NCBI GenBank assembly: GCA_964600615.1
Contig: CAZRJK010000006.1
Span: 1 to 64,000 of the forward strand
Direction: 5' to 3'
Length of the DNA: 64,000 nt
DNA from: RUG11198 sp964600615
Lineage (GTDB): Bacteria; Bacillota_I; Bacilli_A; RF39; UBA660
Made by a program: the position numbers and the translations under genes. Below are positions 53,256-63,800 of the stretch, in pieces. Below the pieces are notes generated by a model. The model saw nothing but the letters and a program-made list of their open reading frames with translations. It was not told where the DNA came from and made no database searches. The stretch's first letter is position 1; every line of letters starts with the position of its first letter.

Positions 53256-54809
53256 ATGAACGCAACAACGACTTCCATTGTACTATTTTTTGTAGGATTA
53301 ATAATAGGAATACTTTTAATATTAGCAATTAATTTTCTTAAAAATAAAAAGAATGAAAAGAAAGCTTCAAACATAATAGAAAAAGCCAAAAAAGAAGCAG
53401 AAAAAACAAAAAGAGATTCAATACTTGAAACAAAAGAAGAATTACACAAACTAAAACTTGAAACAGAAAAAGAAATAAAAGAAAAGAAAGTTGAAATAAA
53501 AGAAGCAGAAGATAGATTACTACAAAGAGAAAACAACATTGATAGAAGAGATGTAACAATTCAAAATAGAGAAGATGCTGTAATTGAAAGAGAAAACAAT
53601 CTATTAGAAAAGCAAAAAAAAGTACAAGAAAAAGAAGCAGAAATGGAAGAAATAAAGAAACAACAACTAGAAAAATTAGAAGAAATCGCAAAATTTTCAA
53701 AAGAAAAAGCTCATGACTTAATCATGAAAAGAGTAGAAGAGACAATGAACAAAGAAATAGCAACATATATTAAAGAAAGAGAATCTGTTGCTAAACTAGA
53801 AAGTGATAATACAGCTAAAGAAATGATCGTAAATAGCATGCAAAAATATGCCGCTGATGTCACTAATACTCAAACTGTATCTGTTATTAGCTTACCAAAT
53901 GACGAAATGAAAGGTAGAATAATAGGTAGAGAAGGAAGAAATGTAAGAACTATTGAATCAGTAACAGGAGTAGATTTAATAATCGATGATACTCCAGAAG
54001 CAATAGTTATATCAAGCTTTGACCCATTAAGAAGAGAAATAGCTAAATTAACATTAGAAACACTAATAAGTGATGGAAGAATTCATCCAGCCAGAATAGA
54101 AGAAGTTTATGACAAAACATGTAACGATGTTAATGCTATGATTAGAAAATATGGTAAAGATGCTATATATTCTCTAGGAATCAGCAAAATGGATGCCGAA
54201 TTAATAGAAATAGTAGGTAAACTTCACTTTAGAACTAGTTATGGGCAAAACGCTTTACAACATTCAATAGAAGTAGCTAATATATCAGGTTTAATAGCTG
54301 CAGAGTTAGGTGAAAATGTTAATCTAGCTAAAAGAGCAGGATTATTACATGATATAGGAAAAGCCATTGACTTTGAGATGGAAGGTTCCCATGTCCAAAT
54401 AGGAGCAGAACTAGCAAAGAAATATAAAGAAGATGCAGTAGTTATTAACGCTATTTTATCTCATCATGGAGATATAGAATCAACAAGCGTTATATCATCA
54501 ATAGTAGCAATTGCAGATACTATATCTGCATCACGTCCAGGAGCCAGAAACGATACTACTGACAATTACTTCCAAAGATTAGAGCAACTAGAAGCAATAG
54601 GTAACGAAACAAAAGGAGTAGAAAAAGCCTTTGCTATTCAAGCAGGAAGAGAATTAAGAGTAATGGTTAAACCTGAAGAAATAGATGATTTAACAAGTTT
54701 CCAAATAGCCAGAGATATTAAAAATCAAATAGAAGAAAAGTTACAATATCCAGGTACAATTAAAGTTACAGTTATAAGAGAAACAAGAGCTTGTGAAGAA
54801 GCAAAATAG
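53256..54809 (+). CDS. rny: Ribonuclease Y
   Basis: 517-aa membrane-anchored endoribonuclease that starts mRNA decay. An N-terminal membrane helix (about 6-28) leads into a long Glu/Lys-rich coiled coil (about 35-195), the KH domain (MKGRIIGREGRNVRTIE) and the HD domain with HSIEVANISGL and LLHDIGKA. Length is typical. Ribosome site GGAGGTG. A short operon of its own. Confidence 0.97.
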   Translation: MNATTTSIVLFFVGLIIGILLILAINFLKNKKNEKKASNIIEKAKKEAEKTKRDSILETKEELHKLKLETEKEIKEKKVEIKEAEDRLLQRENNIDRRDVTIQNREDAVIERENNLLEKQKKVQEKEAEMEEIKKQQLEKLEEIAKFSKEKAHDLIMKRVEETMNKEIATYIKERESVAKLESDNTAKEMIVNSMQKYAADVTNTQTVSVISLPNDEMKGRIIGREGRNVRTIESVTGVDLIIDDTPEAIVISSFDPLRREIAKLTLETLISDGRIHPARIEEVYDKTCNDVNAMIRKYGKDAIYSLGISKMDAELIEIVGKLHFRTSYGQNALQHSIEVANISGLIAAELGENVNLAKRAGLLHDIGKAIDFEMEGSHVQIGAELAKKYKEDAVVINAILSHHGDIESTSVISSIVAIADTISASRPGARNDTTDNYFQRLEQLEAIGNETKGVEKAFAIQAGRELRVMVKPEEIDDLTSFQIARDIKNQIEEKLQYPGTIKVTVIRETRACEEAK

Positions 54810-54835
54810 TTTAGAAAAATCTAAACTATTTTTTT
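54804..54835 (+). terminator. Terminator after rny
   Basis: AAATAGTTTAGA (54804-54815), loop AAAA, TCTAAACTATTT (54820-54831), T-run. Confidence 0.88.
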
Positions 54836-54902
54836 ATTAATAATTGACTATAACAAAAAAAAATAATATAATTATAATAACAGATAAATATGGAGGATTA
54901 AA

Positions 54903-56048
54903 ATGAAGAAAAAAATATTAGTATTATTAATACTTGCCATACTATTACCAATAAAAGTATCTGCTCTAACAGGTTCAGCCGAATTACATTGTGAAAACAC
55001 ATCTATATTGCCTGGCGGAAGTACTACCTGTAGTTTAACTGGTAATATAGATGGTGATACTTTAACAAGATACCAAGGAACAATTATTTTATCAGATGGA
55101 TTAGAACTAGTATCTGTAACTAAAGATGGAATTTGGGCTAATGGTGAAAACAATACAGCCAACTTAAACTTTAGTGATGCAGCTGCAAATACAACAGGAG
55201 CATTTAATATAGCTCAAATAGTAATAAAAGCATCCGAAAACGTTGCATCAACAACAAATGCCACATTAAGTATCGGTAATCAAACAATGTATGGAACAAC
55301 AGATACCGAAGGAAAATCAATAGCTCCCTTACAACAATCAATAACAATAGCATCAAATAACAACAATTTAAGTACTTTAACAATTTCAGCAGGAGAATTA
55401 AGTCCAGTTTTTAATAAAGATACAACTAGCTATAATGTAACCTGTGATAACGCAACAATAACAATTTCAGCAACACCAGAAGATTCTGGCGCAACAATCG
55501 AAGAAGGAACTGGAGAAAAAAATTTAGACTATGGAGCAAACGTTATAAACATCAACGTTAGAAGTTCATCAGGGCAACAAAAAGTATATACATTAAATAT
55601 AACAAGACCTGACGGTAGATCTACAGTAAATACTTTAAATAAACTATTTTTAAACGACAAAGAAATACAACTTCAAGATGGAGTATTCACATACGAAATA
55701 ACATATGATGAAAGTGTTAGCGAAGTTTCAATAGATGGAGATTTAACAGATGATAAATCAAGCTTTGTAGAAGGATATGGAGTTAGAAGTGAAAACCTAC
55801 AAAAAGGAACAAATGAAATAGAAATAAGAGTACAATCAGAAGCTGGTTCAGTTAGAACATATACATTAAAAATTATAAGAGGACAAGCAACAGCACCACA
55901 AACAACCGGCAAAGAAACCAATACAGATAAAGGAATAACAAATCCAAAAACTGGTAGTACTTTTGTAACAATTATATTAATAATCTTGTTAATATCAATA
56001 TCAGGAGCATTAATATATTACCAAAAATATAAAAAGCAAACAAATTAA
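54903..56048 (+). CDS. Secreted cell-wall protein: cohesin-like and cadherin-like domains with NPKTG sorting motif
   Basis: 381-aa protein. A Sec signal peptide (about 1-21, ending KVSA) is followed by a cohesin-like beta-sandwich (about 22-150: GSAELHCENTSILPGGSTTC, GIWANGENN). Two cadherin-like/PF12733-type domains follow (about 155-238 and 245-330, each ending YTLNITR or YTLKIIR). The C-terminus has NPKTGS, a membrane helix and a basic tail, which fits a sortase substrate. No sortase is in the window. Ribosome site GGAGG. Its role is probably adhesion or scaffolding at the cell surface. Confidence 0.82.
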   Translation: MKKKILVLLILAILLPIKVSALTGSAELHCENTSILPGGSTTCSLTGNIDGDTLTRYQGTIILSDGLELVSVTKDGIWANGENNTANLNFSDAAANTTGAFNIAQIVIKASENVASTTNATLSIGNQTMYGTTDTEGKSIAPLQQSITIASNNNNLSTLTISAGELSPVFNKDTTSYNVTCDNATITISATPEDSGATIEEGTGEKNLDYGANVININVRSSSGQQKVYTLNITRPDGRSTVNTLNKLFLNDKEIQLQDGVFTYEITYDESVSEVSIDGDLTDDKSSFVEGYGVRSENLQKGTNEIEIRVQSEAGSVRTYTLKIIRGQATAPQTTGKETNTDKGITNPKTGSTFVTIILIILLISISGALIYYQKYKKQTN

Positions 56049-56078
56049 AAAAAGGATTTTCTAAATCCTTTTTTATTT
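56047..56078. terminator. Bidirectional terminator
   Basis: AAAAAAGGATTT (56048-56059), loop TCT, AAATCCTTTTTT (56063-56074), between two convergent genes. Confidence 0.88.
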
Positions 56079-56945
56079 ATATAATTCTCTTTCAATTAAA
56101 CTTATATTGCTTTTCATAATAGTCAAATAATTATCATTAGTATTAGTAATACCACCATCTACACTATACATACCATTAATAACAACTATTTCTCCACCAA
56201 CTTGTTTTATCAACTCATTAACAATAGAATTACTCTTTTCATTTAAACAATATATATACTTAACTTGTTTCTCTTTTATAAGTTTTTTTGCTTCTTCAAA
56301 AGTATTTAAACTATAATTATCGTTGTTCTCCAAAGAAATAACTCTTAATCCATATTTTTCCAAAAACTTAAACATATCATTATCTACAATAATAGTCTTA
56401 TATTTAGCATTCTTTATTGTTTCAGTTAAATCAGCATCTATTTTAGAAATATCTAGTTTTAAAGATTTATAATTATTTTCAATATCTTCCACCAAATAAG
56501 GATTACTAATATATTCACTAAGACCAGTCTTTATATTTTCAGCCATCATCAAATAATTATAAGGATTCATCCATAATTCCAAAACATTATTATCATAATC
56601 CATACCAGTAGAAACATCAATAACTTTTAACTTAGAATTATTATTAATCATTTTAACTGCATAATTTCTATCTCTTTTTTCATCTAAACTATTAAAAACA
56701 AACAAATCACTATTACTATATTTTTTAATCATCCTATCAGATAATTTATAAGTATTAAGATCAACACCTAAAGGATAAATACTATATATATTTGAATGTT
56801 TACCATATAAAACCTCTAATAAATAATTAATAGGATATACAGTAGTATAAATTCTTATATCTTCCATATCACTAGTATTCCAATCACAACCAGTAAAAAA
56901 TAATAATATAAACATAAATAAACAAATTTTTTTAATAAACTTCAT
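56073..56945 (-). CDS. ZnuA/PsaA-like lipoprotein lacking the metal-binding histidines
   Basis: 290-aa lipoprotein: signal peptide with lipobox FFTGC (C19). The fold is that of cluster A-I metal-binding proteins (IYTTVYPINYLLEVLYG, PLGVDLNTYKLSD, LWMNPYNYLMMAENI, the long central helix, VDNDMFKFLEKYGL). The usual ligands are changed: GVDPHTY is GVDLNTY here (H to N), DPHxW is VLELW (H to E), and the His/Glu of the third site is N. An aspartate near the end (SVDGGIT) may remain. No ABC permease or ATPase gene is adjacent. It may bind something other than Zn or Mn. Confidence 0.75.
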   Translation of the reverse strand: MKFIKKICLFMFILLFFTGCDWNTSDMEDIRIYTTVYPINYLLEVLYGKHSNIYSIYPLGVDLNTYKLSDRMIKKYSNSDLFVFNSLDEKRDRNYAVKMINNNSKLKVIDVSTGMDYDNNVLELWMNPYNYLMMAENIKTGLSEYISNPYLVEDIENNYKSLKLDISKIDADLTETIKNAKYKTIIVDNDMFKFLEKYGLRVISLENNDNYSLNTFEEAKKLIKEKQVKYIYCLNEKSNSIVNELIKQVGGEIVVINGMYSVDGGITNTNDNYLTIMKSNISLIERELYK

Positions 56946-57082
56946 ATTAAATATCTATCTCCCATCTAATATATCAACTATAATTTTACAATATTTTAAA
57001 CAATTTGTAAACAGTCCAAAATAAATATCCAAAAAATAAAATACATGATATAATAAAAATGTAGTAAGGAAAGAGGAATAAT

Positions 57083-57739
57083 ATGGACATACTAAAAAAA
57101 CTAAATATTAAAACTAATAATGAAAAAATATACTTACAAGCATTAACTCACACTTCTTATAGTAATGAACATGAAAATTGTGAATCATACGAAAGATTAG
57201 AATTTTTAGGGGATGCAGTATTAGAAGTAATAATTAGTGATTATCTTTTTAAAGAAGAAAACCTAGAAGAAGGAATAATGACTAAAATGCGTGCTAGTTA
57301 TGTCTGTGAAGAAGCTTGTGCCACTTATTCAAGAGAATTAAAATTTACTAATTTAATTCGTTTAGGAAGTGGCGAAATAGAAGCTAACGAAACAATTCTA
57401 GCCGATGTATTTGAATCCTTTGTTGGAGCTACCTATTTAGATCAAGGATTTGATTTTACTAAGAATATGGTATTAAAAATAATCACTAAATATATTAGTA
57501 AAGGAATAGATTTCTTACACGATTATAAATCAGAATTACAAGAATTAGTTCAGACAGTAAAAAAGAGTGTAGTATATGAAATAATAGATGAAAAAGGACC
57601 TGCTCATGACAGAATCTTTACCTGTCAAGTAAAAGTAGATAACTTAGTAATGGGAGTAGGCAAAGGAAGTAGCAAAAAACAAGCAGAACAAGAGGCAGCC
57701 AAAGTAGCTTTAAGTAAACAAGTAAAAACTAATAGCTAA
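57083..57739 (+). CDS. rnc: Ribonuclease III
   Basis: 218-aa double-strand RNA endonuclease. The catalytic signature is ERLEFLGDAVLE, with the second acid in ADVFESFVGATYLDQG. A dsRNA-binding domain lies at about 150-215 (KSELQELVQTVKK, GKGSSKKQAEQEAAKVAL). It processes rRNA precursors and could degrade toxin-antitoxin RNA duplexes. Ribosome site AGAGGA. In many Firmicutes rnc is followed by smc-ftsY, but here a spoIVFB-like gene follows. Confidence 0.96.
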   Translation: MDILKKLNIKTNNEKIYLQALTHTSYSNEHENCESYERLEFLGDAVLEVIISDYLFKEENLEEGIMTKMRASYVCEEACATYSRELKFTNLIRLGSGEIEANETILADVFESFVGATYLDQGFDFTKNMVLKIITKYISKGIDFLHDYKSELQELVQTVKKSVVYEIIDEKGPAHDRIFTCQVKVDNLVMGVGKGSSKKQAEQEAAKVALSKQVKTNS

Positions 57740-57757
57740 ACACTATTAGTTTTATTT
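57725..57757 (+). terminator. Terminator after rnc
   Basis: AAAACTAATAG (57725-57735), 7-base loop, CTATTAGTTTT (57743-57753), T-rich tail. Confidence 0.82.
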
Positions 57758-57794
57758 TACATATTATTTCATAAATTATTATGAAAGGATTAAT

Positions 57795-58541
57795 ATGATA
57801 TATTTTCACCCTACATATTTAATACTATCTCTAAGTTATATCTTAACAGGCTATTATTTAAATCTCATAGTATTAACTACATTAATAATAATACATGAAT
57901 TAGGACATTACCTATCAGCAAAAACATTAAATTTTAATGTTGATAAAATAATAATCTATCCCTATGGAGGAATAACCAAAATAAAAGATTTAATAAACAA
58001 AAACATCAATGAAGAATTAATAATATCTATATCAGGAATAATATTCCAATTAATATTTTATCTAATAATAATATACTTAAACAAATTAAATATAATAAGA
58101 GATTATACAATGAATATCTATACAAACTATAATAAATCTTTAATTTTTTTTAATATTCTACCAATATATCCACTAGATGGCTCTAAAATATTAAATCTTC
58201 TATTAAGTAAATACCTATATTATAACCTATCAAATAAAATAACCATCTTTATATCAATAATAACAATATCATTATTAATAAAAAACAGCATCTACAACTA
58301 TAATTATTCTTATATACTAACATTAACAATCCTAATATCATATCTAATAAAATACATAAAAGAATTAAAATACATTTATAATAAATTCTTATTAGAAAGA
58401 TATATCTATAATATAAAATATAAAAGTATTGCTATAATAAATAACAAGAATAAAATGTATAAAAACAAACTACATATTATTAAAGAAAATAATAGTTATT
58501 TAGAAGAAAAGAAATATTTATCTAAATATTTTTCTAAATGA
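57795..58541 (+). CDS. spoIVFB: SpoIVFB-like intramembrane metalloprotease (site-2 protease)
   Basis: 248-aa membrane protease. The zinc motif is H34-E-L-G-H38 in the first membrane region and the third ligand is D128 in NILPIYPLDG. IIYPYGGITK after the first site is typical of SpoIVFB. In Bacillus it releases sigma-K from its pro-form in the mother cell. It is shorter than the Bacillus protein (288), mainly at the C-terminus, and the regulator SpoIVFA is not adjacent. It precedes the histidine kinase gene. Ribosome site AAAGGA. Confidence 0.82.
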   Translation: MIYFHPTYLILSLSYILTGYYLNLIVLTTLIIIHELGHYLSAKTLNFNVDKIIIYPYGGITKIKDLINKNINEELIISISGIIFQLIFYLIIIYLNKLNIIRDYTMNIYTNYNKSLIFFNILPIYPLDGSKILNLLLSKYLYYNLSNKITIFISIITISLLIKNSIYNYNYSYILTLTILISYLIKYIKELKYIYNKFLLERYIYNIKYKSIAIINNKNKMYKNKLHIIKENNSYLEEKKYLSKYFSK

Positions 58542-58595
58542 TATACATTTTACTTTTTTTTTGTTATAATATATACATAATAGAGGAGTGATAAT

Positions 58596-60383
58596 ATGAT
58601 ATTTAACTTTCAATTATTAGGACTAATAATCTTAACAGGAATATTAATGTATATTTACCTAAAAGATAGTATAAAAGATAATTTATTTAAAGGAATAATA
58701 ACCATTATGTATATAACCCAACTATTATATACAGCAAGTTATATAGCAATTAACCAAAATATAAATAAAATTATTTTTACTAAAGGATATTTAATTACAA
58801 TTATTATAACCTATTCCTTATTAACACTATACTATGTTATTAAAGGATTAAAGATTAAATATTTAAGCAATGAAACAACATATGAAAATAAATCTAAACT
58901 AGCTAAAAAATTATTTATCTTCCTAAATATAATTACTACAGCCTTAATAGTTGTAAGTAAATTAACTATTAATAATAACCAACTATTAGATAAAAGTGTA
59001 TTAATCACTCATATATTTATCTTAATATATACCATTATAAATATCATAAGCTTAAGTAGCTATAATTATAATAAAAAAGAAAAAACAAGTTTAATATTTA
59101 TAATAATAATAAGTATAATTTGTAATATAGTAAGCTATAAATTAGTAAGAATACCTGCTATAAACTCTAGCATTACTCTAATAGCACTATTACTATTCTA
59201 TAATCTAGATAATAACTCTGATAAAGAAATAGAAATATTACAATTAGAAAGAGATCATGCGAGAAAAAATAACTTTGATAAAAGCAAATTCTTAAAAGAT
59301 TTATCACATGAAATAAGAACACCATTAAATACAATAGATGGTTTCTGTCAAGTAATAGAAGATACTGATGATATAAAAAGCATTAAAGAAGATACAAAAG
59401 ATATAAGAAAAGCTTCTAAAGATTTAATAGATATAATAAATGGAATAATTGATATGACTATTATTGAATCAGGCAATTTAGAAATAATAAATGAACCATA
59501 TAAGCCAAATGATATGATAAATAATATAAAAGATATAACAAATTCTAAATTAAAAGATTCTAAAGTAAAATTCAATAACAATATTGATAAAAATATACCT
59601 AAAACTCTAATAGGAGATACTGAAAGAATAGAACAAGTAATACTAAGCATTTTAGATAATTCTATCAAATATACTGAAAAAGGACATATTAATCTAAATA
59701 TAGATGCTATTAATTCTAAAGCTATATGTAGACTAAAAATAACTATTGAAGATACCGGAAAAGGAATGACTACTGAAGAATTAAATAAAATATTTGAAAC
59801 AAATAACGATAATAACTTAGAAAAAAATAGTTTAAGCCTTAGATATTCAAAAAAATTAATTGAATTAATGAATGGAAAAATAGACGTACAAAGCGAACCC
59901 GAGAAAGGAACAACATTCACCATCACAATAGATCAAAAAAATACTGATGAAAATCTAGAAAATAAAGAAGAAAAAGTATTAAAAACATTTACTGCTGAAA
60001 ATAAAAGAATATTATTAGTAGATGATAATAAACTAAATATAAAAGTTTCTACTAAATTATTAGAACCATATAAAATAGAAATAATAGAAGCTAGTAGTGG
60101 TAAAGAATGTCTAGACATCTTAGAAAAAGATACCAATTTTGACCTAATATTAATGGACGATTTAATGCCTAATATGAGTGGAACCGAAACAATGGAAATA
60201 ATAAAGAAAATAGAGAGAATAGAAGGATATGATACACCAATTGTAGTATTAACAGCTAATGCAACAAGAGGAATGAAAGAAAAGTATATTAATTTAGGTT
60301 TTGATGATTATCTAGCAAAACCAATAGATAAATATGAATTAAATAGAGTCTTAGTCAAATTTATAAAAAATAGGGAGGAATAA
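58596..60383 (+). CDS. Hybrid sensor histidine kinase with receiver domain
   Basis: 595-aa protein. It has about six membrane segments in residues 1-203 without a recognised sensor fold, then the HisKA domain with H238 in DLSHEIRTPLNTI, and an HATPase domain (N-box ILDNSIKYTEKG, G1 EDTGKGM, G2 PEKGTTF). A C-terminal receiver from about 470 starts ILLVDDN, with phospho-acceptor D521 in LILMDDLMPNMSG. The signal would go H238 to D521 to the HPt protein encoded one base later. Output regulator not in the window. Hybrid kinases are less common in Firmicutes. Ribosome site GAGGAGTGAT. Confidence 0.93.
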   Translation: MIFNFQLLGLIILTGILMYIYLKDSIKDNLFKGIITIMYITQLLYTASYIAINQNINKIIFTKGYLITIIITYSLLTLYYVIKGLKIKYLSNETTYENKSKLAKKLFIFLNIITTALIVVSKLTINNNQLLDKSVLITHIFILIYTIINIISLSSYNYNKKEKTSLIFIIIISIICNIVSYKLVRIPAINSSITLIALLLFYNLDNNSDKEIEILQLERDHARKNNFDKSKFLKDLSHEIRTPLNTIDGFCQVIEDTDDIKSIKEDTKDIRKASKDLIDIINGIIDMTIIESGNLEIINEPYKPNDMINNIKDITNSKLKDSKVKFNNNIDKNIPKTLIGDTERIEQVILSILDNSIKYTEKGHINLNIDAINSKAICRLKITIEDTGKGMTTEELNKIFETNNDNNLEKNSLSLRYSKKLIELMNGKIDVQSEPEKGTTFTITIDQKNTDENLENKEEKVLKTFTAENKRILLVDDNKLNIKVSTKLLEPYKIEIIEASSGKECLDILEKDTNFDLILMDDLMPNMSGTETMEIIKKIERIEGYDTPIVVLTANATRGMKEKYINLGFDDYLAKPIDKYELNRVLVKFIKNREE

Positions 60384-60384
60384 T

Positions 60385-60744
60385 ATGAAAGACATAGAAT
60401 ATTTAAAGAATAGTAATATAGATATAGATAAAAGTTTAGAATTATTAGGGGATATAGACACATATAATGATATCTTAGAAGAATTCTATAATAATATAAA
60501 AGATAGATTAAATAAACTAGAAAAATATAAAAATGATGGCGATATGGAGAATTATAGTATTGAAGTACACGCTATGAAAAGTGATTCCAAATATTTAGGA
60601 TTTTCCAAATTAGCAGAACTAGCCCTAAACCATCAAACTAAAAGTGAAGAAAACGATATAGATTACATCAACGGTAATTATGAAGCCTTAATAACTGAAG
60701 CAAATAAAATAATCGATATTGTTAAAGAATATTTAGGAAAATAA
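60385..60744 (+). CDS. HPt phosphotransfer protein
   Basis: 119-aa four-helix protein with H62 in EVHAMKSDSKYLGF, the HPt signature (HALKSNS pattern). It starts one base after the hybrid kinase, with GGGAGG as ribosome site, so the two form a phosphorelay pair. It would accept phosphate from the kinase receiver and pass it to a response regulator elsewhere. Confidence 0.9.
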   Translation: MKDIEYLKNSNIDIDKSLELLGDIDTYNDILEEFYNNIKDRLNKLEKYKNDGDMENYSIEVHAMKSDSKYLGFSKLAELALNHQTKSEENDIDYINGNYEALITEANKIIDIVKEYLGK

Positions 60745-60784
60745 AAGAACAATAATATACATATTTAATATTATTGTTTCTTTT
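60743..60784 (+). terminator. Terminator after the HPt gene
   Basis: AACAATAATAT (60748-60758), 9-base loop, ATATTATTGTT (60768-60778), T-rich tail. Confidence 0.8.
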
Positions 60785-60796
60785 AATTCTAACTTA

Positions 60797-60825
60797 TTGT
60801 TATTTTAAAAATAATAATGTATACT
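60797..60825 (+). promoter_or_regulatory. Promoter of the prepilin-adhesin gene
   Basis: TTGTTA (60797-60802), 17-base spacer, TATACT (60820-60825), 28 bases before the start codon. Confidence 0.6.
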
Positions 60826-60852
60826 AAATATAGTATCATAGAGGTGATATAA

Positions 60853-63800
60853 TTGAAGAAGTATAAAGATAATAACAAAGGCTTTACTTTAGTTGAAATT
60901 CTAGCAGTAGTAGTATTAATAGCGATTGCTTTAACTTTTGCTTTTAGGGCATATACTTATATAATAAATAAATCAAAAGAAAAAACTACCATAATTAGTA
61001 TGGATAATATTATGAATGCTGCTGAATTATATTCTAAAGAAAATAAAGATGTTAGTAGCTGGTGGGGAATACAAACTGGACAAGTAAATCAAAAATTCTA
61101 TTGTGTTCCAATCCAAGAATTAATTAATGAAGGATATTTTGGTAATAACAAAAATATAGCTTCTGATAATGGAATTAATAATAACTCTCTAATTAAAGTT
61201 GTCAAAGATATGAATAATATGACTATCATTAAAACTGAGATAACTAATGAAGAGAACCTAGATGAGTGTACAAACAGCTTACAAGCCGAATTATCAAATA
61301 ACAATGGATTAAACAATAATAATTCTTACATAATAACCTATTATTACAATGATGGTACTGATAGAATTATAAATGATACTTATTCAAGCAATGCAAATTA
61401 TTCTTTAAGAACTCCCGAGAATAGCGATTTTGCTTTTGATGGATGGTATAGTAATAGATATGGCGGTACAAAAGTAGGCGATGCTGGGGAAGAAATTACC
61501 TTACAATATAATTTGAAACTATTTGGTCATTGGAATGCCAAACCTAATATAAAATATGTTAAAATTCAATATAATGTAAATGGAGGTAGCCTAATTGAAC
61601 CACATGGTGATGTTTTAATTGATACTAGTACATCATTAGTAAAAATTGATGAGACACCTATTATTCATATACTTGCAGCTAATGAAAACTTGTCTGTAGA
61701 TGGCCTTCTTAGTCCTACTAATGACAAACTATTAAATCTGAAAAAAACTGGGCATGTTATTGTTCCTAAAAAGGAATGGTGTACTATGCCTGACGGTACA
61801 GGTACATGTTATAATCAAAAGACTCAATATAATGCAAGCGATTTTTGTAATAAAAATGATTGTACTATAACTTTATATGCTAATTGGAAAACAAATAAAG
61901 TTAACATTAGAATCAATGCTAATGGTGGAAAATTAGCAAGTACACATGGCGATTCATATGGAATAAGCGATTCATTAATAACTCACAATAATTCTACGAC
62001 TATTCATTCTATAAATTATGGAAGTACATTAAGTGATTCAGGATTAGTAAATTGGAACAGTAGTAGTAATTTGAATTTAGAAAGAACCGGTTATCATGTT
62101 GATAGCAATTCTGTATATTGTACTAAAGCTGATGGTACAGGTAAATGCTTTAATCAAACTACAGCATATCCAGCAAGTGATTTCTGTGATGCCTCAAATG
62201 GGGATTGTACTATAACTTTATACACAAATTGGAAAATAAACAGCTATACAATCACTTATAATGGTAATGGTAACACAGAAGGTTCAACAGCAACTACAAC
62301 ATGTAACCATAACGCAGATTGTACTTTAAGATCTAATGGCTTTACCAAAACAGGAAATACCTTTGCTGGCTGGTACACGGCTGCATCTGGAGGAACAAAA
62401 TACGGAGCAAGCACCAAATTAACAGGAAATATTACTGTATATGCCCATTGGAATTTAAATAAAATAAAAATTCAATATAACATGAATGGTGGAAGCCTAG
62501 CTTCTGCACATGGATCAACAATAGGAACAAGTGGTAGTTGGATAACAGTAAACGGTTCAACAACAGCTCTTTCATTAAACTATGGAACTTCATTAGGAAC
62601 TGATGGACTTGCAAATTGGAATAATAGTACTTATATAAATATCACAAGGACAGGATATACAGCAAAATCTGGTGTTGAGTGGTGTTTAACTGGAATGACA
62701 ACCTGCTTTAATCAGGCTGGATCTATAGCCGCCAGCAGTTTCTGTGATGCCAAAGATGGAGATTGTACTGCAAATTTATATGTTAACTGGCAAATAAACA
62801 GCTATACCATTACCTATGATGGTAATGGAAACACAGGTGGTTCAACATCATCAACAACATGTGATTATAATACCACATGTAATCTAAGATCTAATGGTTT
62901 TACAAAAACAGGATATACATTTGAAGGTTGGTATACGGCAGCTTCTGGTGGAACAAAATATGGAGCAAGCACCAAACTAACAGGAAACATTACTGTATAT
63001 GCCCATTGGAGAATAAACAAAGTAATTGTAAAATTTAATGCTAATAGTGGTTCAGTATCAAGTGAATCAGGACAAGCTAATAATGATAAATACGAAATAA
63101 GTAGTGGTAGAATCTATAGAAACGGAACAGAACTTACCTACACAATGGATTATGGAACAAAACACGATCTTCCCAATGTAAATTCTAAAAATTATTTAAA
63201 TTTAATAAGGAAAGGATATCATTATCCAGATGGAACAGAGTGGTGTAAAAAAGCTGATGGAACTGGCGGCTGCTTTGACCACGATGTTGAATACCCAGTA
63301 AGTGATTACTGTAATGCAGCTAGTAGTGATTGCACAATAACTCTATATACCCATTGGGTTGGAAATAAAATTAATATTAAATATAACATGAATGGTGGAA
63401 GCCTAGCCTCAAGTCATGGTTCAACAATCGGAACAAGTGGTAGTTGGATAACAGTAAACGGTTCAACAATAGCTCAAACACTAAATTATGGAGCTTCCTT
63501 AGGAACAGACGGATTAGCCAATTGGAATAATAGCAGTTACATAAACATAACAAAAACAGGATACAGAGCAAAATCTGGATCAGAATGGTGTTTATCAGGA
63601 ATGAAAACTTGCTTTAGTCATGCTGGATCTATTGCCGGTAGTAAATTCTGTGACGCAAGTTATTCAGATTGCACAGCAAGTTTATATGTCAATTGGGAAA
63701 TAAATAAAGTAAACATTAAATATAACATGAATGGTGGAAGCCTAGCCTCAAGTCATGGCTCAACAATAGGGACCAGCGGCAATTGGATAACAGTAAATGG

